NCBI RefSeq assembly: GCF_947499265.1 | Contig: NZ_CANMNK010000006.1 | Coordinates: 248,001-312,000 of the forward strand | DNA length: 64,000 nucleotides | Source of the DNA: an uncultured Roseobacter sp. | GTDB taxonomy: Bacteria; Pseudomonadota; Alphaproteobacteria; Rhodobacterales; Rhodobacteraceae | Direction: 5' to 3' | Part shown: positions 36,442 through 45,630 of the stretch, one piece after another | Layout: each line of letters starts with the position of its first letter | Numbering within the stretch: position 1 is the stretch's first letter | Translations under genes and position numbers: made by a program | The notes under the pieces: generated by a model | Database searches by the model: none | The model's input: the letters and a program-made list of their open reading frames with translations, nothing else | Told to the model about the DNA's origin: nothing

Positions 36442-37476
36442 ATGCTCACAAAAGCAACAGTAGTGAGCATGGCCGCAGCCGCGATTGCCATGCTTCCTGG
36501 CGCAGTTCTGGCGGAAAGCCCGACTGTCAAAGAAATTCAGGAACGGGGCACGATGCTATGTTCCGGCCATAACGGAAGCTACTTTGGCTTCGTCGAAGTG
36601 AACGACAAGAACGAATGGAAAGGCCTCGACATCGACATCTGTCGCGCTCTGACCACGGCGATTCTGGGCGATCCGGAAAAGGCGCAGATCGTGCCGTTGA
36701 GCTGGGCGCAGCGTTTCCCGGCTTTGCAATCGGGCGATGTCGACATCATCATCAAGGCCACCGGTTGGACCATGGGGCGCGACACGGAACTGGGCTTGCA
36801 ATTCTCGCTGCCCTACTTCTTTGGCGGCACACAGTTCATGGCGCATGGTGAGCTTGGCATCACCGATGCCACGGGGCTTGAGGGCGGTACGATCTGCGTG
36901 GAAGCCGGTACGACGATTGAGCGTATCTCGGCCAACTACATGTCCACGATAGGCGTCGAACATACAATCGTTTCCTATGAAAGCGCTGCCGAACTGAGGG
37001 CCGCCTATCTGGCGAACCGCTGCGATGCCTTTGCCGGTTGGGGGCCGAACCTCGCGGTGCTGCGGGCAACCGAGATCGACAATCCGGACGCGCATATCAT
37101 CCTCAGCGACAAACTGTCGAGTGAGCCGATTGCGGCCGCCATGCGTCAGGGGGACGAGGACTTCGTCGATGTCGTGAACTGGATGCTGGCCGCGCTGCTG
37201 ATCGCAGAAGAAGAGGGCGTGACAAAAGCGAATGTGGCCGAGATGGCCGCAACACCGCCGAACCCGCGCGTGGCCCGTCTGCTGGGTGTGGAGCCGGGCA
37301 TGGGCGAACGTCTTGGCCTGCGCGAAACATGGGCCCGCGAGATGATCGCGGCCATGGGGAACTTTGGCGAAATCTACGATCGTAACCTCGGCAAAGACAG
37401 TGCCTATAACCTCGATCGGGGCCTGAACAATCTTTGGAGCCATGGTGGCGTGCTCTACGCACCGATCCTGGACTGA
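36442..37476 (+). CDS. aapJ: amino-acid ABC transporter substrate-binding protein (AapJ type)
   Basis: The protein has 344 residues. AGGGA lies nine bases before ATG 36442. A signal peptide (VVSMAAAAIAMLPGAVLA) is followed by the family-3 solute-binding domain: VKEIQERGTMLCSG, WKGLDIDICRALTTAILG and LSWAQRFPALQSGDVDIIIKATGWTM. It is of the long AapJ type, which binds polar L-amino acids in the periplasm. Two permease genes follow at once. The actual ligand may be narrow, given the catabolic genes nearby. Confidence 0.87.
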   Translation: MLTKATVVSMAAAAIAMLPGAVLAESPTVKEIQERGTMLCSGHNGSYFGFVEVNDKNEWKGLDIDICRALTTAILGDPEKAQIVPLSWAQRFPALQSGDVDIIIKATGWTMGRDTELGLQFSLPYFFGGTQFMAHGELGITDATGLEGGTICVEAGTTIERISANYMSTIGVEHTIVSYESAAELRAAYLANRCDAFAGWGPNLAVLRATEIDNPDAHIILSDKLSSEPIAAAMRQGDEDFVDVVNWMLAALLIAEEEGVTKANVAEMAATPPNPRVARLLGVEPGMGERLGLRETWAREMIAAMGNFGEIYDRNLGKDSAYNLDRGLNNLWSHGGVLYAPILD

Positions 37477-37554
37477 TCCGAAGATCCCTGGGGCCGCCTC
37501 TCATCTCGGCGGGGTGGCCTCCACACAGACTTCAGCAAGAAATCGGGGGCAGTG

Positions 37555-38691
37555 ATGGCGACCGCAATGGAACTGCGCACACGTGCGAAACGGCGCAAAC
37601 TGATCATCCAGGGCGCTTTGATCGTCCTGTCGGTCATTGTCGTCCTGGGGGCCATCCAAAGCGCGCGTGTCAATCTCGCCGCACTCGGGATCACCAGCGG
37701 GTTCGGCTTTCTGGAACGCGGGACCGGTTGGGATTACAGCTTCTCCCTGATCCCGAAAAGCATCAATGACCCCTATTCCAAGACGCTTTTCATCGGCTTT
37801 TTGAACATGATGTTCGTTGGCTTTATCTCCATCATTCTATCGACCATCTTCGGGTTTCTCTTTGGCACGGCACGCGACGCGTCAAACATCGCACTCAAAA
37901 CCGCGGCCTCTGTCTATGTGCAGATTTTCCGGAACATTCCGCTCATCCTGCAATTGATATTCCTCTATTCCGTTTTGATCCATTTCCCGGGACCCCGGCA
38001 GGCAATGAGCATCGCGGATGCGGTATTCCTGTCGAACAGGGGTGTCATGATCCCGGGCCTGAATGTCCCGCCATCCGTTGCCCTGGGGCTTCTGATTGCA
38101 TCGCTTTTGTTGGTTGCGGTTCTGATCCTGCTCAAGACACCCTTGATGCGCGGGCTGCTCTATTGGCTTGGCGGCACCGTGTTTGGCTGCATCGCCGCAG
38201 CGCTGATCTTTGCCCCGGCAGGAGAGAGCATCTTTTCGATCCCGGCGCTGGCTGGGTTGCGGTTCCGGGGCGGGATCACCGTGCCGATTGAGCTGGCCGC
38301 GATGATCGTCTCCATCGTGCTTTACGGCAGCGCCTACATTGCAGAGGTTGTGCGTGGTGGCCTGAACCAGGTTCCACGCGGTTTGACCGAAGCGGGTCAA
38401 GCGCTCGGCCTGACGCCACGCTATATCTGGTCACGCATCAAATTGCCCATGGCGCTGCGCAGCATCATTCCGCCGCTGGTCAACCAGTGGATTTTCATCA
38501 TGAAGGCCACGACCATCGGCGTGGCGATTGGGTTCAGTGACCTTTTCATGCTGGTGTCGACCTCGATCACCCAATCGGGCCAGACCCTGGAACTGATCGC
38601 GATCCTGATGCTCGCGTTTTTGCTGGTGAACTTCGCCATTGCGCAATTCGGCAATTGGCTCAACGCACGTATGAAGCTGAAGGCACATTGA
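37555..38691 (+). CDS. aapQ: amino-acid ABC transporter permease (AapQ type)
   Basis: The protein has 378 residues from ATG 37555, with GGGGG just upstream. A hydrophobic first segment (IIQGALIVLSVIVVLGAIQS), several further helices and the EAA loop (EAGQALGLTPRYIWSRIKLPMAL) mark a HisMQ-type inner-membrane permease. The large central insert between helices (about residues 140-250) is normal for AapQ. It pairs with the next gene to form the membrane channel. Confidence 0.87.
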   Translation: MATAMELRTRAKRRKLIIQGALIVLSVIVVLGAIQSARVNLAALGITSGFGFLERGTGWDYSFSLIPKSINDPYSKTLFIGFLNMMFVGFISIILSTIFGFLFGTARDASNIALKTAASVYVQIFRNIPLILQLIFLYSVLIHFPGPRQAMSIADAVFLSNRGVMIPGLNVPPSVALGLLIASLLLVAVLILLKTPLMRGLLYWLGGTVFGCIAAALIFAPAGESIFSIPALAGLRFRGGITVPIELAAMIVSIVLYGSAYIAEVVRGGLNQVPRGLTEAGQALGLTPRYIWSRIKLPMALRSIIPPLVNQWIFIMKATTIGVAIGFSDLFMLVSTSITQSGQTLELIAILMLAFLLVNFAIAQFGNWLNARMKLKAH

Positions 38692-38692
38692 C

Positions 38693-39784
38693 ATGACCGA
38701 TATGATCACAACTCTGACCGCGCGCCCCAGCCGCATGCAGGCCTTTGTCAAATCCATGAAGCGCAACGCCTTTGGCACGCCCTTGGATGCGGCCATCACA
38801 ATCATCGTCTTCAGTGTTCTGGCCTATTGGGCTTGGCTGCTGGTCGATTGGGCGGTGCTGCGCGCGGTCTGGCGCGCCGAGGATGTGGGCGATTGCACTG
38901 AAGAGGCGGGTGCCTGCTGGTCGGTCATTGCCGGGCGGCACCGTCTGATCCTCTTTGGCCTTTACCCTTTCGAGCAGCATTGGCGTTCAACACTGGCCTG
39001 CCTTGCGATCATCCTGACCGTGATCTTCTCCTGTTTCCCGCAAGCGTGGTCGGGAAAGCGACTGACGCTGTTGTGGGGTGTCGGGTTTGCCGCCTATTAC
39101 CTGTTGATGGAAGGCAGCCTTCTGGGCCTGCAACAAGTGACCACTGACCAATGGGGCGGGCTGGCGCTGACGCTGTTCCTGTTTGCTTCGGTCGTGCTTC
39201 TGGGCATGCCAATGGGGTTGGGGCTGGCCCTGATGCGGCGGTCCGACATGCCGGTGGTGCGCGGCTTTGCGACGCTGATCATCGATTTCATCCGCTCCCT
39301 GCCGCTCCTGACGACCCTCTTCACGGCTGCCGTGGTGGTGCCGATCCTGCTGCCCAGCTGGCTCGAAGGCGACAAGATCTGGCGGGTGATCATCGCCTTT
39401 GCGTTGTTCTTTGCCTGCTATCAGGCGGAGGTTTTCCGCGGTGGTTTCCAGGCCATTCCATCGGGTCAGTTCGAAGCGGGCAAAGCGCTTGGGCTAAGCT
39501 ATTGGAGCATCCTGGGGCGTATCGTGCTGCCGCAGGTTTTCCGTCATGCGCTGCCAAGCACGATCAACATGGTGGTTGTGACCTTCAAGGAAACGGCGAT
39601 TGTGATCATCATCGGGTTCTTCGATATCCTGGCCTCGGCCAAAGCCGCTTTTGGCACCGGGGAATGGGCGCCGCATTATCTTGAAGTCTATGTGTTTGTG
39701 GGCGCGATCTATTGGGTGTTCATCTTTTCGCTCGGGCAGTACGGCGAATACCTGAAAGGCCGGATGTCGATCGCGGCACGCTGA
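38693..39784 (+). CDS. aapM: amino-acid ABC transporter permease (AapM type)
   Basis: The protein has 363 residues and starts one base after the previous stop, so translation is probably coupled. It has a long N-terminal part with cytoplasmic and periplasmic sections (WLLVDWAVLRAVWRAED), then HisMQ-type helices and the EAA loop (FEAGKALGLSYWSILGRIVLPQVF). The operon ends here without the ATPase that such transporters need; a fitting ATPase gene lies 14 kb downstream at 53965. Confidence 0.87.
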   Translation: MTDMITTLTARPSRMQAFVKSMKRNAFGTPLDAAITIIVFSVLAYWAWLLVDWAVLRAVWRAEDVGDCTEEAGACWSVIAGRHRLILFGLYPFEQHWRSTLACLAIILTVIFSCFPQAWSGKRLTLLWGVGFAAYYLLMEGSLLGLQQVTTDQWGGLALTLFLFASVVLLGMPMGLGLALMRRSDMPVVRGFATLIIDFIRSLPLLTTLFTAAVVVPILLPSWLEGDKIWRVIIAFALFFACYQAEVFRGGFQAIPSGQFEAGKALGLSYWSILGRIVLPQVFRHALPSTINMVVVTFKETAIVIIIGFFDILASAKAAFGTGEWAPHYLEVYVFVGAIYWVFIFSLGQYGEYLKGRMSIAAR

Positions 39785-39806
39785 TGCGGGATTGCGCCTG
39801 CTTGCG

Positions 39807-40166
39807 TCATTCCAGCGGCGCACGTCGCAGGGCGTCGCGGGTCTGGCGCAACGTGTCCAAAAACCGGCTGGTGGATGCGAGGCGCGCCTCCACCTCGGCG
39901 ATTTTGCTGGCCAGAAAGGCGTCGCCGTCGAAGGCCTCGCTGTCCTCTGGGTTGAGCTGAGAGAGGAAGATCGAGAGATCACCAATGCTCATGCCCGCGG
40001 CTTGCGCGTCGCGGATGACCTGCAAAGTGAGCACCGCGTCCTCCGGATAGGACTTGTAATTATTGTCCCCTTCGCGGGCCGTTGCGGTCAGGAGGCCCTG
40101 TTTTTCATAGAAGCGGATAGCGTCGCGGCTGAAACCGGTTTGCTTTGCAAGTTGTCCGATCCGCAT
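39807..40166 (-). CDS. MerR-family transcriptional regulator
   Basis: The protein has 119 residues from ATG 40166; a further 6 residues upstream are possible. The MerR winged helix is at residues 1-70 (MRIGQLAKQTGFSRDAIRFYEKQGLL), followed by a dimerisation helix (FLASKIAEVEARLASTSRFLDTLRQ). No cysteine is present in the tail, so it is not a classic metal sensor. It is divergent from a small zinc-ribbon gene, whose promoter carries a MerR-like operator. Confidence 0.85.
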   Translation of the reverse strand: MRIGQLAKQTGFSRDAIRFYEKQGLLTATAREGDNNYKSYPEDAVLTLQVIRDAQAAGMSIGDLSIFLSQLNPEDSEAFDGDAFLASKIAEVEARLASTSRFLDTLRQTRDALRRAPLE

Positions 40167-40177
40167 GTTTATAACCA

Positions 40178-40209
40178 TTGACAAAAAACCATGGTTTCTA
40201 GTCTATTGT
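40178..40209 (+). promoter_or_regulatory. MerR-type promoter with over-long spacer and palindrome
   Basis: TTGACA (40178-40183) and TATTGT (40204-40209) are 20 bases apart, longer than the usual 17. A perfect 12-base palindrome AAACCATGGTTT (40186-40197) lies in the spacer. This is the hallmark of promoters that MerR proteins activate by twisting the DNA. It drives the zinc-ribbon gene and overlaps the start of the regulator gene, which suggests autoregulation as well. Confidence 0.75.
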
Positions 40210-40237
40210 TTTTCAGATCAGGATCAAGGAGAAAGAC

Positions 40238-40489
40238 ATGGGCCAACGCTGTCAGAGTTGTGGTATGCCGCTGAACAAGGATCCAAAGGGCGGCGGGTCC
40301 GAGAAAGATGGCAGTCTGAGCACGACATATTGCTCAATCTGCTATGAGGATGGGGCGTTTCGGCATCCGGGTGTTTCCGTCGAAGAGTTTCAGGCCCATT
40401 GCGTCGATGCCCTTGCGGATAAAGGCATGCCGCGCATCATGGCCTGGGCCTTCACCCGCGGCATCCCGAAACTTGATCGCTGGGCCTGA
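40238..40489 (+). CDS. small zinc-ribbon protein
   Basis: The protein has 83 residues. AGGAG precedes ATG 40238. C5-Q-S-C8 and C32-S-I-C35 form a zinc ribbon of the type found in putative zinc-ribbon proteins (MGQRCQSCGMPL, TTYCSICYEDG), followed by a helical C-terminal half (VSVEEFQAHCVDAL). Its function is not known. The MerR promoter suggests that it is induced by the signal the regulator senses. Confidence 0.8.
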   Translation: MGQRCQSCGMPLNKDPKGGGSEKDGSLSTTYCSICYEDGAFRHPGVSVEEFQAHCVDALADKGMPRIMAWAFTRGIPKLDRWA

Positions 40490-40537
40490 GCCAATCGGGA
40501 CCAGCGGTACCGGTCAGGTCCTGAAAAGCCCTTTGAC

Positions 40538-41176
40538 CTAATCCAAGATGACAGATCCCTTTGGCGTATTGAGCGCAAAGGACAGTGCTGCTGGACCCTC
40601 CTGCACATCGGCAAGGTGATCGACGTTGAGGGCTTCAAGCATCTTGGTCAAAGCATCCGGATCAGGATGCGAGAGCTGTATCTGTTCAAGCGTGACCCCA
40701 AGATCCTGTTGCCCTGTGCTGGGGTGCGGACCGGGGGACCATTCGATGAACGCAGGCAGCAGGCCGCCCATGGGCAGGCTGCCGTCCCTGGGCACGGTCA
40801 GGCGCCAGGATCGGTCGCCGCGGGTAAAGAGGACAACCTCTCCCAGATCGACGGGGCTGGCTGCAAGCACACCGTCCAGATCGTCGGTGCCAACCACCCA
40901 GCACAGCGCCCGGGGGCGTTCGGCCAGGCGCTCTTGTGTCGCAGGCTCGTCGAGGGTGAACCAACGGGTGCGCCCCGGATCGGCAGGGGCCTCAAGATCG
41001 ATTGCGATCAGTTCAAAGAAGCTCTCGTTGCCCGCTTGCATGACGCAGTTATGCGTGCTCATCGCTTCATGTTTGCCCCCACGGGGGACCTCGACGCCAA
41101 GCGCTTGCGCCATGGCGATGATGCCCTGGTCCAGGGTGTCCGCACCGATGGCGAAATGGTCGATTTTATTGTGCAT
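40538..41176 (-). CDS. VOC/glyoxalase-like domain protein
   Basis: The protein has 212 residues. The beginning IDHFAIGADTLDQGIIAMAQALG and NESFFELIAIDLEAP are the two strands of a glyoxalase-like (VOC) domain with H7 and E53-like metal ligands. A second half begins with GVTLEQIQLSHPDPDALTKML. The gene lies three bases after the stop of the beta-lyase gene on the same strand and so forms an operon with it. A role in binding a metabolite of the lyase reaction is possible but unproven. Confidence 0.65.
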   Translation of the reverse strand: MHNKIDHFAIGADTLDQGIIAMAQALGVEVPRGGKHEAMSTHNCVMQAGNESFFELIAIDLEAPADPGRTRWFTLDEPATQERLAERPRALCWVVGTDDLDGVLAASPVDLGEVVLFTRGDRSWRLTVPRDGSLPMGGLLPAFIEWSPGPHPSTGQQDLGVTLEQIQLSHPDPDALTKMLEALNVDHLADVQEGPAALSFALNTPKGSVILD

Positions 41177-41179
41177 GGG

Positions 41180-42364
41180 TCACTCCGACGCAGAATTCAG
41201 ATGGGGAAGGGCGGCGGCGAGATCCGCCTTGAGGCTGGCGGGGTCTTCGAGGCCAATATTGAACCGCACCAATTGGCCGTCTTCAGTCCAGGGGGTTGCG
41301 GTGCGAACGGGCTTGACCGGCAGCACGAGGCTTTCGTAGCCGCCCCAGCTGACGCCAATGCCAAAGAGCTGCAGCGCATCGACGAAGGCGCGAATTTGAG
41401 CGTCCGAACAGGGGTGGAAAATCACGCCAAAAAGCCCCGCAGCCCCGGTGAAATCGCGCGACCATACATCATGACCGGGGCAGGCCGGAAAGGCCGGATG
41501 AAGCAGGGTTTTGACCTGCGGTTGCGCGGCCAGCCACGCGGCAATATCGCGTCCGGCGCGGTCGATGGTTTCCATCCGCATTTTCAGCGTGCGCAGGCCA
41601 CGCAGGCATAAAAAGACTTCCTGCGCTCCGGTTTTGTCGCCAATCGCCATGACAGTTTGGCGGATTTGGGCGTGATACGTCGCATTGCTGGCAATCATGC
41701 CCATCATGCAATCGGAATGACCGCTGAGATATTTCGAGCAGGAGGCAACGATCACATCTGCGCCCAGGGTCAGCGGTTGGCAAAAGATCGGTGTCGCCCA
41801 AGTGCTGTCGATGATTGAGGGCACGCCTGCCGCGTGGGCCGTTTTGGAAATGGCACGAATGTCCGGTACCTCAAACGTGCCGGAGCCGGGCGCTTCGAAC
41901 ATCACGGCACAGGTCGTATCGCGCAGCCGCTTTCCCAGATCACCGTCGATCATGGGGTCGAAATACTCAACCTCGACACCCATGCGCCGCAGGACGCTTT
42001 CGCAAAACGCGCGGGTGTTGCCATAGACTTGATCTGCCACCAGCAGATGCGCACCGGGCGCGGCAAAGGCCAGGAGCGTGCAGGATATCGCGGCGACGCC
42101 GGAAGAGGTGAGGGTTACACCATGGGCCTGTTCGAGCTTTGCCAACATCGTCTCAAGCTGGAAGCTTGCCGCGTTGCCATATCGTCCGTAATACAATGTG
42201 TCAGTATCATAGCGCGCCTCGCGTGCTGCCTCGAACGCCGCAAGAGTGTCGAAGACGATGGTGGAGCCTAGTTCAACCGGCATGTTGACATGCCGACCGT
42301 CAACCCGCGAGGGGCGCCCAAGGTGCACCAGATCATCAGAAATCGCGGATTTGTCGGAGGTCAT
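41180..42364 (-). CDS. metC: cystathionine beta-lyase-type PLP enzyme
   Basis: The protein has 394 residues from ATG 42364; the frame is open to 42409. Cys/Met-metabolism PLP-enzyme features: YYGRYGNAASFQLETMLAKLE, TLTSSGVAAISCTLLAF, IDSTWATPIFCQPLTLGADV and SCSK211YLSGHSD with the cofactor lysine. MetC enzymes cleave C-S bonds of cystathionine and other S-substituted cysteines to give thiol, pyruvate and ammonia. It is divergent from the molybdoenzyme gene. Given its neighbours it may act on an S-alkylcysteine rather than serve methionine synthesis. Confidence 0.8.
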   Translation of the reverse strand: MTSDKSAISDDLVHLGRPSRVDGRHVNMPVELGSTIVFDTLAAFEAAREARYDTDTLYYGRYGNAASFQLETMLAKLEQAHGVTLTSSGVAAISCTLLAFAAPGAHLLVADQVYGNTRAFCESVLRRMGVEVEYFDPMIDGDLGKRLRDTTCAVMFEAPGSGTFEVPDIRAISKTAHAAGVPSIIDSTWATPIFCQPLTLGADVIVASCSKYLSGHSDCMMGMIASNATYHAQIRQTVMAIGDKTGAQEVFLCLRGLRTLKMRMETIDRAGRDIAAWLAAQPQVKTLLHPAFPACPGHDVWSRDFTGAAGLFGVIFHPCSDAQIRAFVDALQLFGIGVSWGGYESLVLPVKPVRTATPWTEDGQLVRFNIGLEDPASLKADLAAALPHLNSASE

Positions 42365-42435
42365 TGCGGTCTCGCCCAAAAAAGAGTTTTTGGAGGATGA
42401 CACTCTCACTAAGTTGTGTCAACATTCGGAATATG

Positions 42436-42454
42436 TGTTCTTTATATTGGCACA
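42436..42454. promoter_or_regulatory. copy of the shared 19-base promoter motif (metC/molybdoenzyme)
   Basis: On the minus strand this reads TGTGCCAATATAAAGAACA. It matches the minus-read 46.1 kb copy at 14 of 19 positions and the plus-strand 36.4 kb copy (TGTGCTGATATACAGAACA) at 16 of 19. It sits in the 105-base divergent promoter of metC and the molybdoenzyme gene. A TTGTGTCAA lies at 42414-42422, so TTGGCACAA/TTGTGTCAA form an imperfect inverted pair. Confidence 0.5.
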
Positions 42455-42469
42455 AAAGGCAAGGCTAGG

Positions 42470-44878
42470 ATGAGTACGGATCACAAACTGACGGCGAGCC
42501 ATTGGGGGGTGGGGCTGGCGGTGACCGACGGCAAGACGCTCACTGCGATCCACCCGCACCCCGATGATCCCGACCCCTCACCGATCAATGACAACATCAC
42601 CGGCAGTCTGAATGGTGCGGCACGGATTCTGCGCCCAGCCGTGCGGAAAAGCTGGTTGGAGAGGGGCCCGGGGGCGGGGCCAGTGCCCCGCGGGCGCGAC
42701 GATTTTGTTGAGGTTGCCTGGGACGAGGTGCTTGAGCTCATTGCCGCCGAGATAAAGCGCGTGCGCCGCGACCATGGCAACGAGGCCATCTATGCGGGCT
42801 CATATGGCTGGTCGAGCGCTGGCCGCTTTCACCATGCCCAAAGCCAGCTAAAGCGATTTTTGAACACACAAGGGGGCTTTGTCCGCTCGGAAGGGAATTA
42901 CAGCTATAACGCCGCACTGGGTCTGATGCCGTTCATCGTGGGCCCGTTCCGCGACCAGGTGGCCAAGGCGACACGCTGGAGCGTCATCGCGAAACACAGT
43001 GATCTGGTAGTGATGTTCGGTGGCATGGCGGAGCGTAACACGCAGGTCAGTGATGGGGGTGTGGCCCGGCACCGAATGCGGGGCAACTTGCAGGCTTGCG
43101 CGGAAGCGGGTGTCAAATTTGTCAGCATAAGCCCCCTGCGGACAGACGCAGCGCAGGGGCTAGAAGCGGAGTGGCTGGCCCCAAACCCCGGGTCGGACAC
43201 GGCGCTGATGTTGGGCCTGGCGCATACGCTGCTAAGCGAAGGTCTGCATGATGAGGCCTTTCTTGCGCGCTATTGCGTCGGGTTCGACAGGGTGGCGGCG
43301 TATCTGATGGGCAATGAGGACGCGCAGCCCAAAGATGCACACTGGGCGGCGCAGCACACCGGCGTGTCTGCGGCGCGGATCGTAGGCCTCGCACGGGAAA
43401 TGGCCGCATCGCGCACGATGATTTCCGTCGCAGCGGGGGTGCAGCGCACCGATTTTGGGGAACAGCCGATGTGGATGGCGGTGACCCTGGCCGCCATGCT
43501 GGGGCAGATCGGGCTGCCCGGCGGAGGCTACACCGTCGGGTACGGCGTCAATGCCAACATCGGCAATATCGAGCGCCCCTTTCGCTGGGCGGCCATGGGG
43601 CAGGGGACCAATCCGGTGACGGAATTCATCCCGGTGGCGATGGTCTCGGAAATGCTGCTCAACCCCGGTGGGTCCTACTCATATCTAGGTCAGACACGGC
43701 GCTTTCCGGACGTGAAACTCGTATGGTGGGCAGGCGGCAATCCGTTTCATCATCATCAGGACCTCAATCGCCTCCATGCCGCTTTCCAAAGACCGCAAAC
43801 GGTCATCGTGAACGACATCAACTGGACCGCGACCGCGCGCCATGCGGATATTGTGTTGCCAGTTGCTGCGGCACAGGAGCGGACCGATTTTGGCGCTGGC
43901 AAATCGGACAATGCGCTGGTGCCAATGCAGCAGGTGGTGCCGCCCGCTGGGGAAGCGCGCGTGGAATATGACATCTATGCGGCTCTTGCGGCGCTGCTCG
44001 GCACCGCAGAGGCATTTGCGGCGCTGCTCGGCACCGCAGAGGCATTCACCGAGGGACGCAGCGCGCAGGATTGGGTGCAAAAGCTGTGGGACGACACGCG
44101 TGCTGCCGGAGCAACAGCAGGTGTGGCGCTGCCGGAGTGGGATCGTTTCATCGCGGGTGACGTGGTGGTGGTGCCCGATCCCTCCCCGTCGCAGGTTTTC
44201 CTGGCGGAGTTCCGGGCGGATCCGGGGACCAACCCGTTGCCAACACCCAGTGGCAAAATCGAACTTTTCAGCGATGTGATCGCCGGTTTCGATCTGCCCG
44301 ATTGCAAGGGTCATGCCAGCTGGTTTCCACCGCGCGATCTGGGCGGTGCGCACACGGCGGCGCATCCGCTCTATCTTTTGTCCGGCCAGCCGAAAACCAG
44401 GTTGCACAGTCAGCTGGACAATGGCGCCTATAGCCTCAGTCAAAAGATCGCCGGGCGCGAGCCCGTATTGATCCATCCCGACGACGCTGCGGCGCGCGGG
44501 ATCAAAGACGGCGATGTGGTTGAACTATTTAACGCGCGCGGGCGCTGCCTTGCCGGTGCGCGGGTGACCGAAGACATTGCGCAAGGCTGCGTCTTTTTGT
44601 GGACCGGGGCCTGGTACGATCCGGACTTCGATGCCCCACAGGCGCGCGACCGCCATGGCAATCCGAACGTGCTGACCCATGATCTGCGCACCTCAAGCCT
44701 CACCCAAAGCCCGGCGGCGCATTCGGCGAGGGTTGAACTGGTCCGTTTCACGGGCATTCCACCAGAGGTGCAGTCGCATAAACCACCTCGCTTCCGCTCC
44801 GACCCAAGACCTGATAGGCCTAAAAAAAGCGCACAGGTAACAGATGTCAGACACACCGACGAAAGAGCCAAAAGTTGA
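42470..44878 (+). CDS. molybdopterin-dependent reductase (BisC/TorA-type)
   Basis: The protein has 802 residues, the size of TMAO/biotin-sulfoxide reductases, from ATG 42470. No Tat signal or Cys cluster is seen, so it is a cytoplasmic BisC-like enzyme. Features: HPDDPDPSPINDNI, a large molybdopterin-binding domain with IYAGSYGWSSAGRFHH (Ser as the likely molybdenum ligand), and TARHADIVLPVAAAQERTDFGA. Residues 507-516 (AALLGTAEAF) are tandemly duplicated at 517-526. It is a probable S-oxide or N-oxide reductase. It overlaps the IclR gene by 35 bases. Confidence 0.83.
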   Translation: MSTDHKLTASHWGVGLAVTDGKTLTAIHPHPDDPDPSPINDNITGSLNGAARILRPAVRKSWLERGPGAGPVPRGRDDFVEVAWDEVLELIAAEIKRVRRDHGNEAIYAGSYGWSSAGRFHHAQSQLKRFLNTQGGFVRSEGNYSYNAALGLMPFIVGPFRDQVAKATRWSVIAKHSDLVVMFGGMAERNTQVSDGGVARHRMRGNLQACAEAGVKFVSISPLRTDAAQGLEAEWLAPNPGSDTALMLGLAHTLLSEGLHDEAFLARYCVGFDRVAAYLMGNEDAQPKDAHWAAQHTGVSAARIVGLAREMAASRTMISVAAGVQRTDFGEQPMWMAVTLAAMLGQIGLPGGGYTVGYGVNANIGNIERPFRWAAMGQGTNPVTEFIPVAMVSEMLLNPGGSYSYLGQTRRFPDVKLVWWAGGNPFHHHQDLNRLHAAFQRPQTVIVNDINWTATARHADIVLPVAAAQERTDFGAGKSDNALVPMQQVVPPAGEARVEYDIYAALAALLGTAEAFAALLGTAEAFTEGRSAQDWVQKLWDDTRAAGATAGVALPEWDRFIAGDVVVVPDPSPSQVFLAEFRADPGTNPLPTPSGKIELFSDVIAGFDLPDCKGHASWFPPRDLGGAHTAAHPLYLLSGQPKTRLHSQLDNGAYSLSQKIAGREPVLIHPDDAAARGIKDGDVVELFNARGRCLAGARVTEDIAQGCVFLWTGAWYDPDFDAPQARDRHGNPNVLTHDLRTSSLTQSPAAHSARVELVRFTGIPPEVQSHKPPRFRSDPRPDRPKKSAQVTDVRHTDERAKS
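43988..44047 (+). repeat. 30-base tandem direct repeat inside the molybdoenzyme gene
   Basis: Two copies of a 30-base unit (43988-44017 and 44018-44047) differ only at the last base (TTT against TTC). They encode AALLGTAEAF twice, in frame, so the gene stays open. The near identity suggests a recent slippage duplication. Confidence 0.9.
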
Positions 44879-45614
44879 TTCAACCCTGTCCAAGGGGTTG
44901 TCGATCCTGGAGAATCTCGCAGCATCCCCCAAGGGCAAAGGGGTGACCGAGCTGTCAAAGGAGCTTGGTCTCACCAAATCGAACACCTTTCGATTACTGC
45001 AGACGCTGACCACGCTGGGCTATGTCAAACACCGCGAAGACAAATCCTATTCCGCGACGCTCAAGACATGGCAGGTCGGTCGCGCCTCGCTGGACAATCT
45101 GAATTTGCGCGAACTCGCCGCACCCGAGATGTCCTACCTGTCAAATGAGACGCAGGAAACCATCTACCTCGCGGTGCCGGAAAACCTGTCGGTGATCTAC
45201 ATCGACAAGATCGACAGCCAAAAACCGATCCGATCCTGGAATCGCATCGGCGGCAGCGCGCCAATTCATTGTGTGGCGACCGGCAAGGCGATCCTTGCGG
45301 CCAACTACAACGCCCTGCGGGAGCAACTGGTCGGGAACCTCACCCGGCACACCGAGCTGACCCTGACGTCGATGCCAGCCTTGGACGCGGATATGGCTGA
45401 GACGCTGAAACGCGGCTATGGGTTTGATCGGGGAGAATTCAGGGATCGTATTCTGAGCTTTGGGGCGCCGATCACTTTGCCGGACGGACTGGCCATCGCC
45501 GCTCTGGGCATTTCGCTGCCTGACATCAACCTGCCCTCGGGAGGGGCCGAGCGGTTGGGCGGCCTTGTGGCCCATGCCGCTCAAAGTGTCTCGGCAAAAC
45601 TCTCCCGAGGTTAA
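44844..45614 (+). CDS. IclR-family transcriptional regulator
   Basis: The protein has 256 residues. Helix-turn-helix in residues about 10-75 (LSKGLSILENLAASPKGKGV, LTKSNTFRLLQTLTTLGYVK) and effector-binding domain (SVIYIDKIDSQKPIRSWNRIGG, PIHCVATGKAILAAN) are typical. It starts within the end of the molybdoenzyme gene, so expression is coupled. As the only dedicated pathway-type regulator of the region it is the best candidate for binding the shared motif at 36.4, 42.4 and 46.1 kb. IclR proteins usually respond to a substrate of the pathway. Confidence 0.87.
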   Translation: MSDTPTKEPKVDSTLSKGLSILENLAASPKGKGVTELSKELGLTKSNTFRLLQTLTTLGYVKHREDKSYSATLKTWQVGRASLDNLNLRELAAPEMSYLSNETQETIYLAVPENLSVIYIDKIDSQKPIRSWNRIGGSAPIHCVATGKAILAANYNALREQLVGNLTRHTELTLTSMPALDADMAETLKRGYGFDRGEFRDRILSFGAPITLPDGLAIAALGISLPDINLPSGGAERLGGLVAHAAQSVSAKLSRG

Positions 45615-45630
45615 GGCCCGCCAGCGCGGA

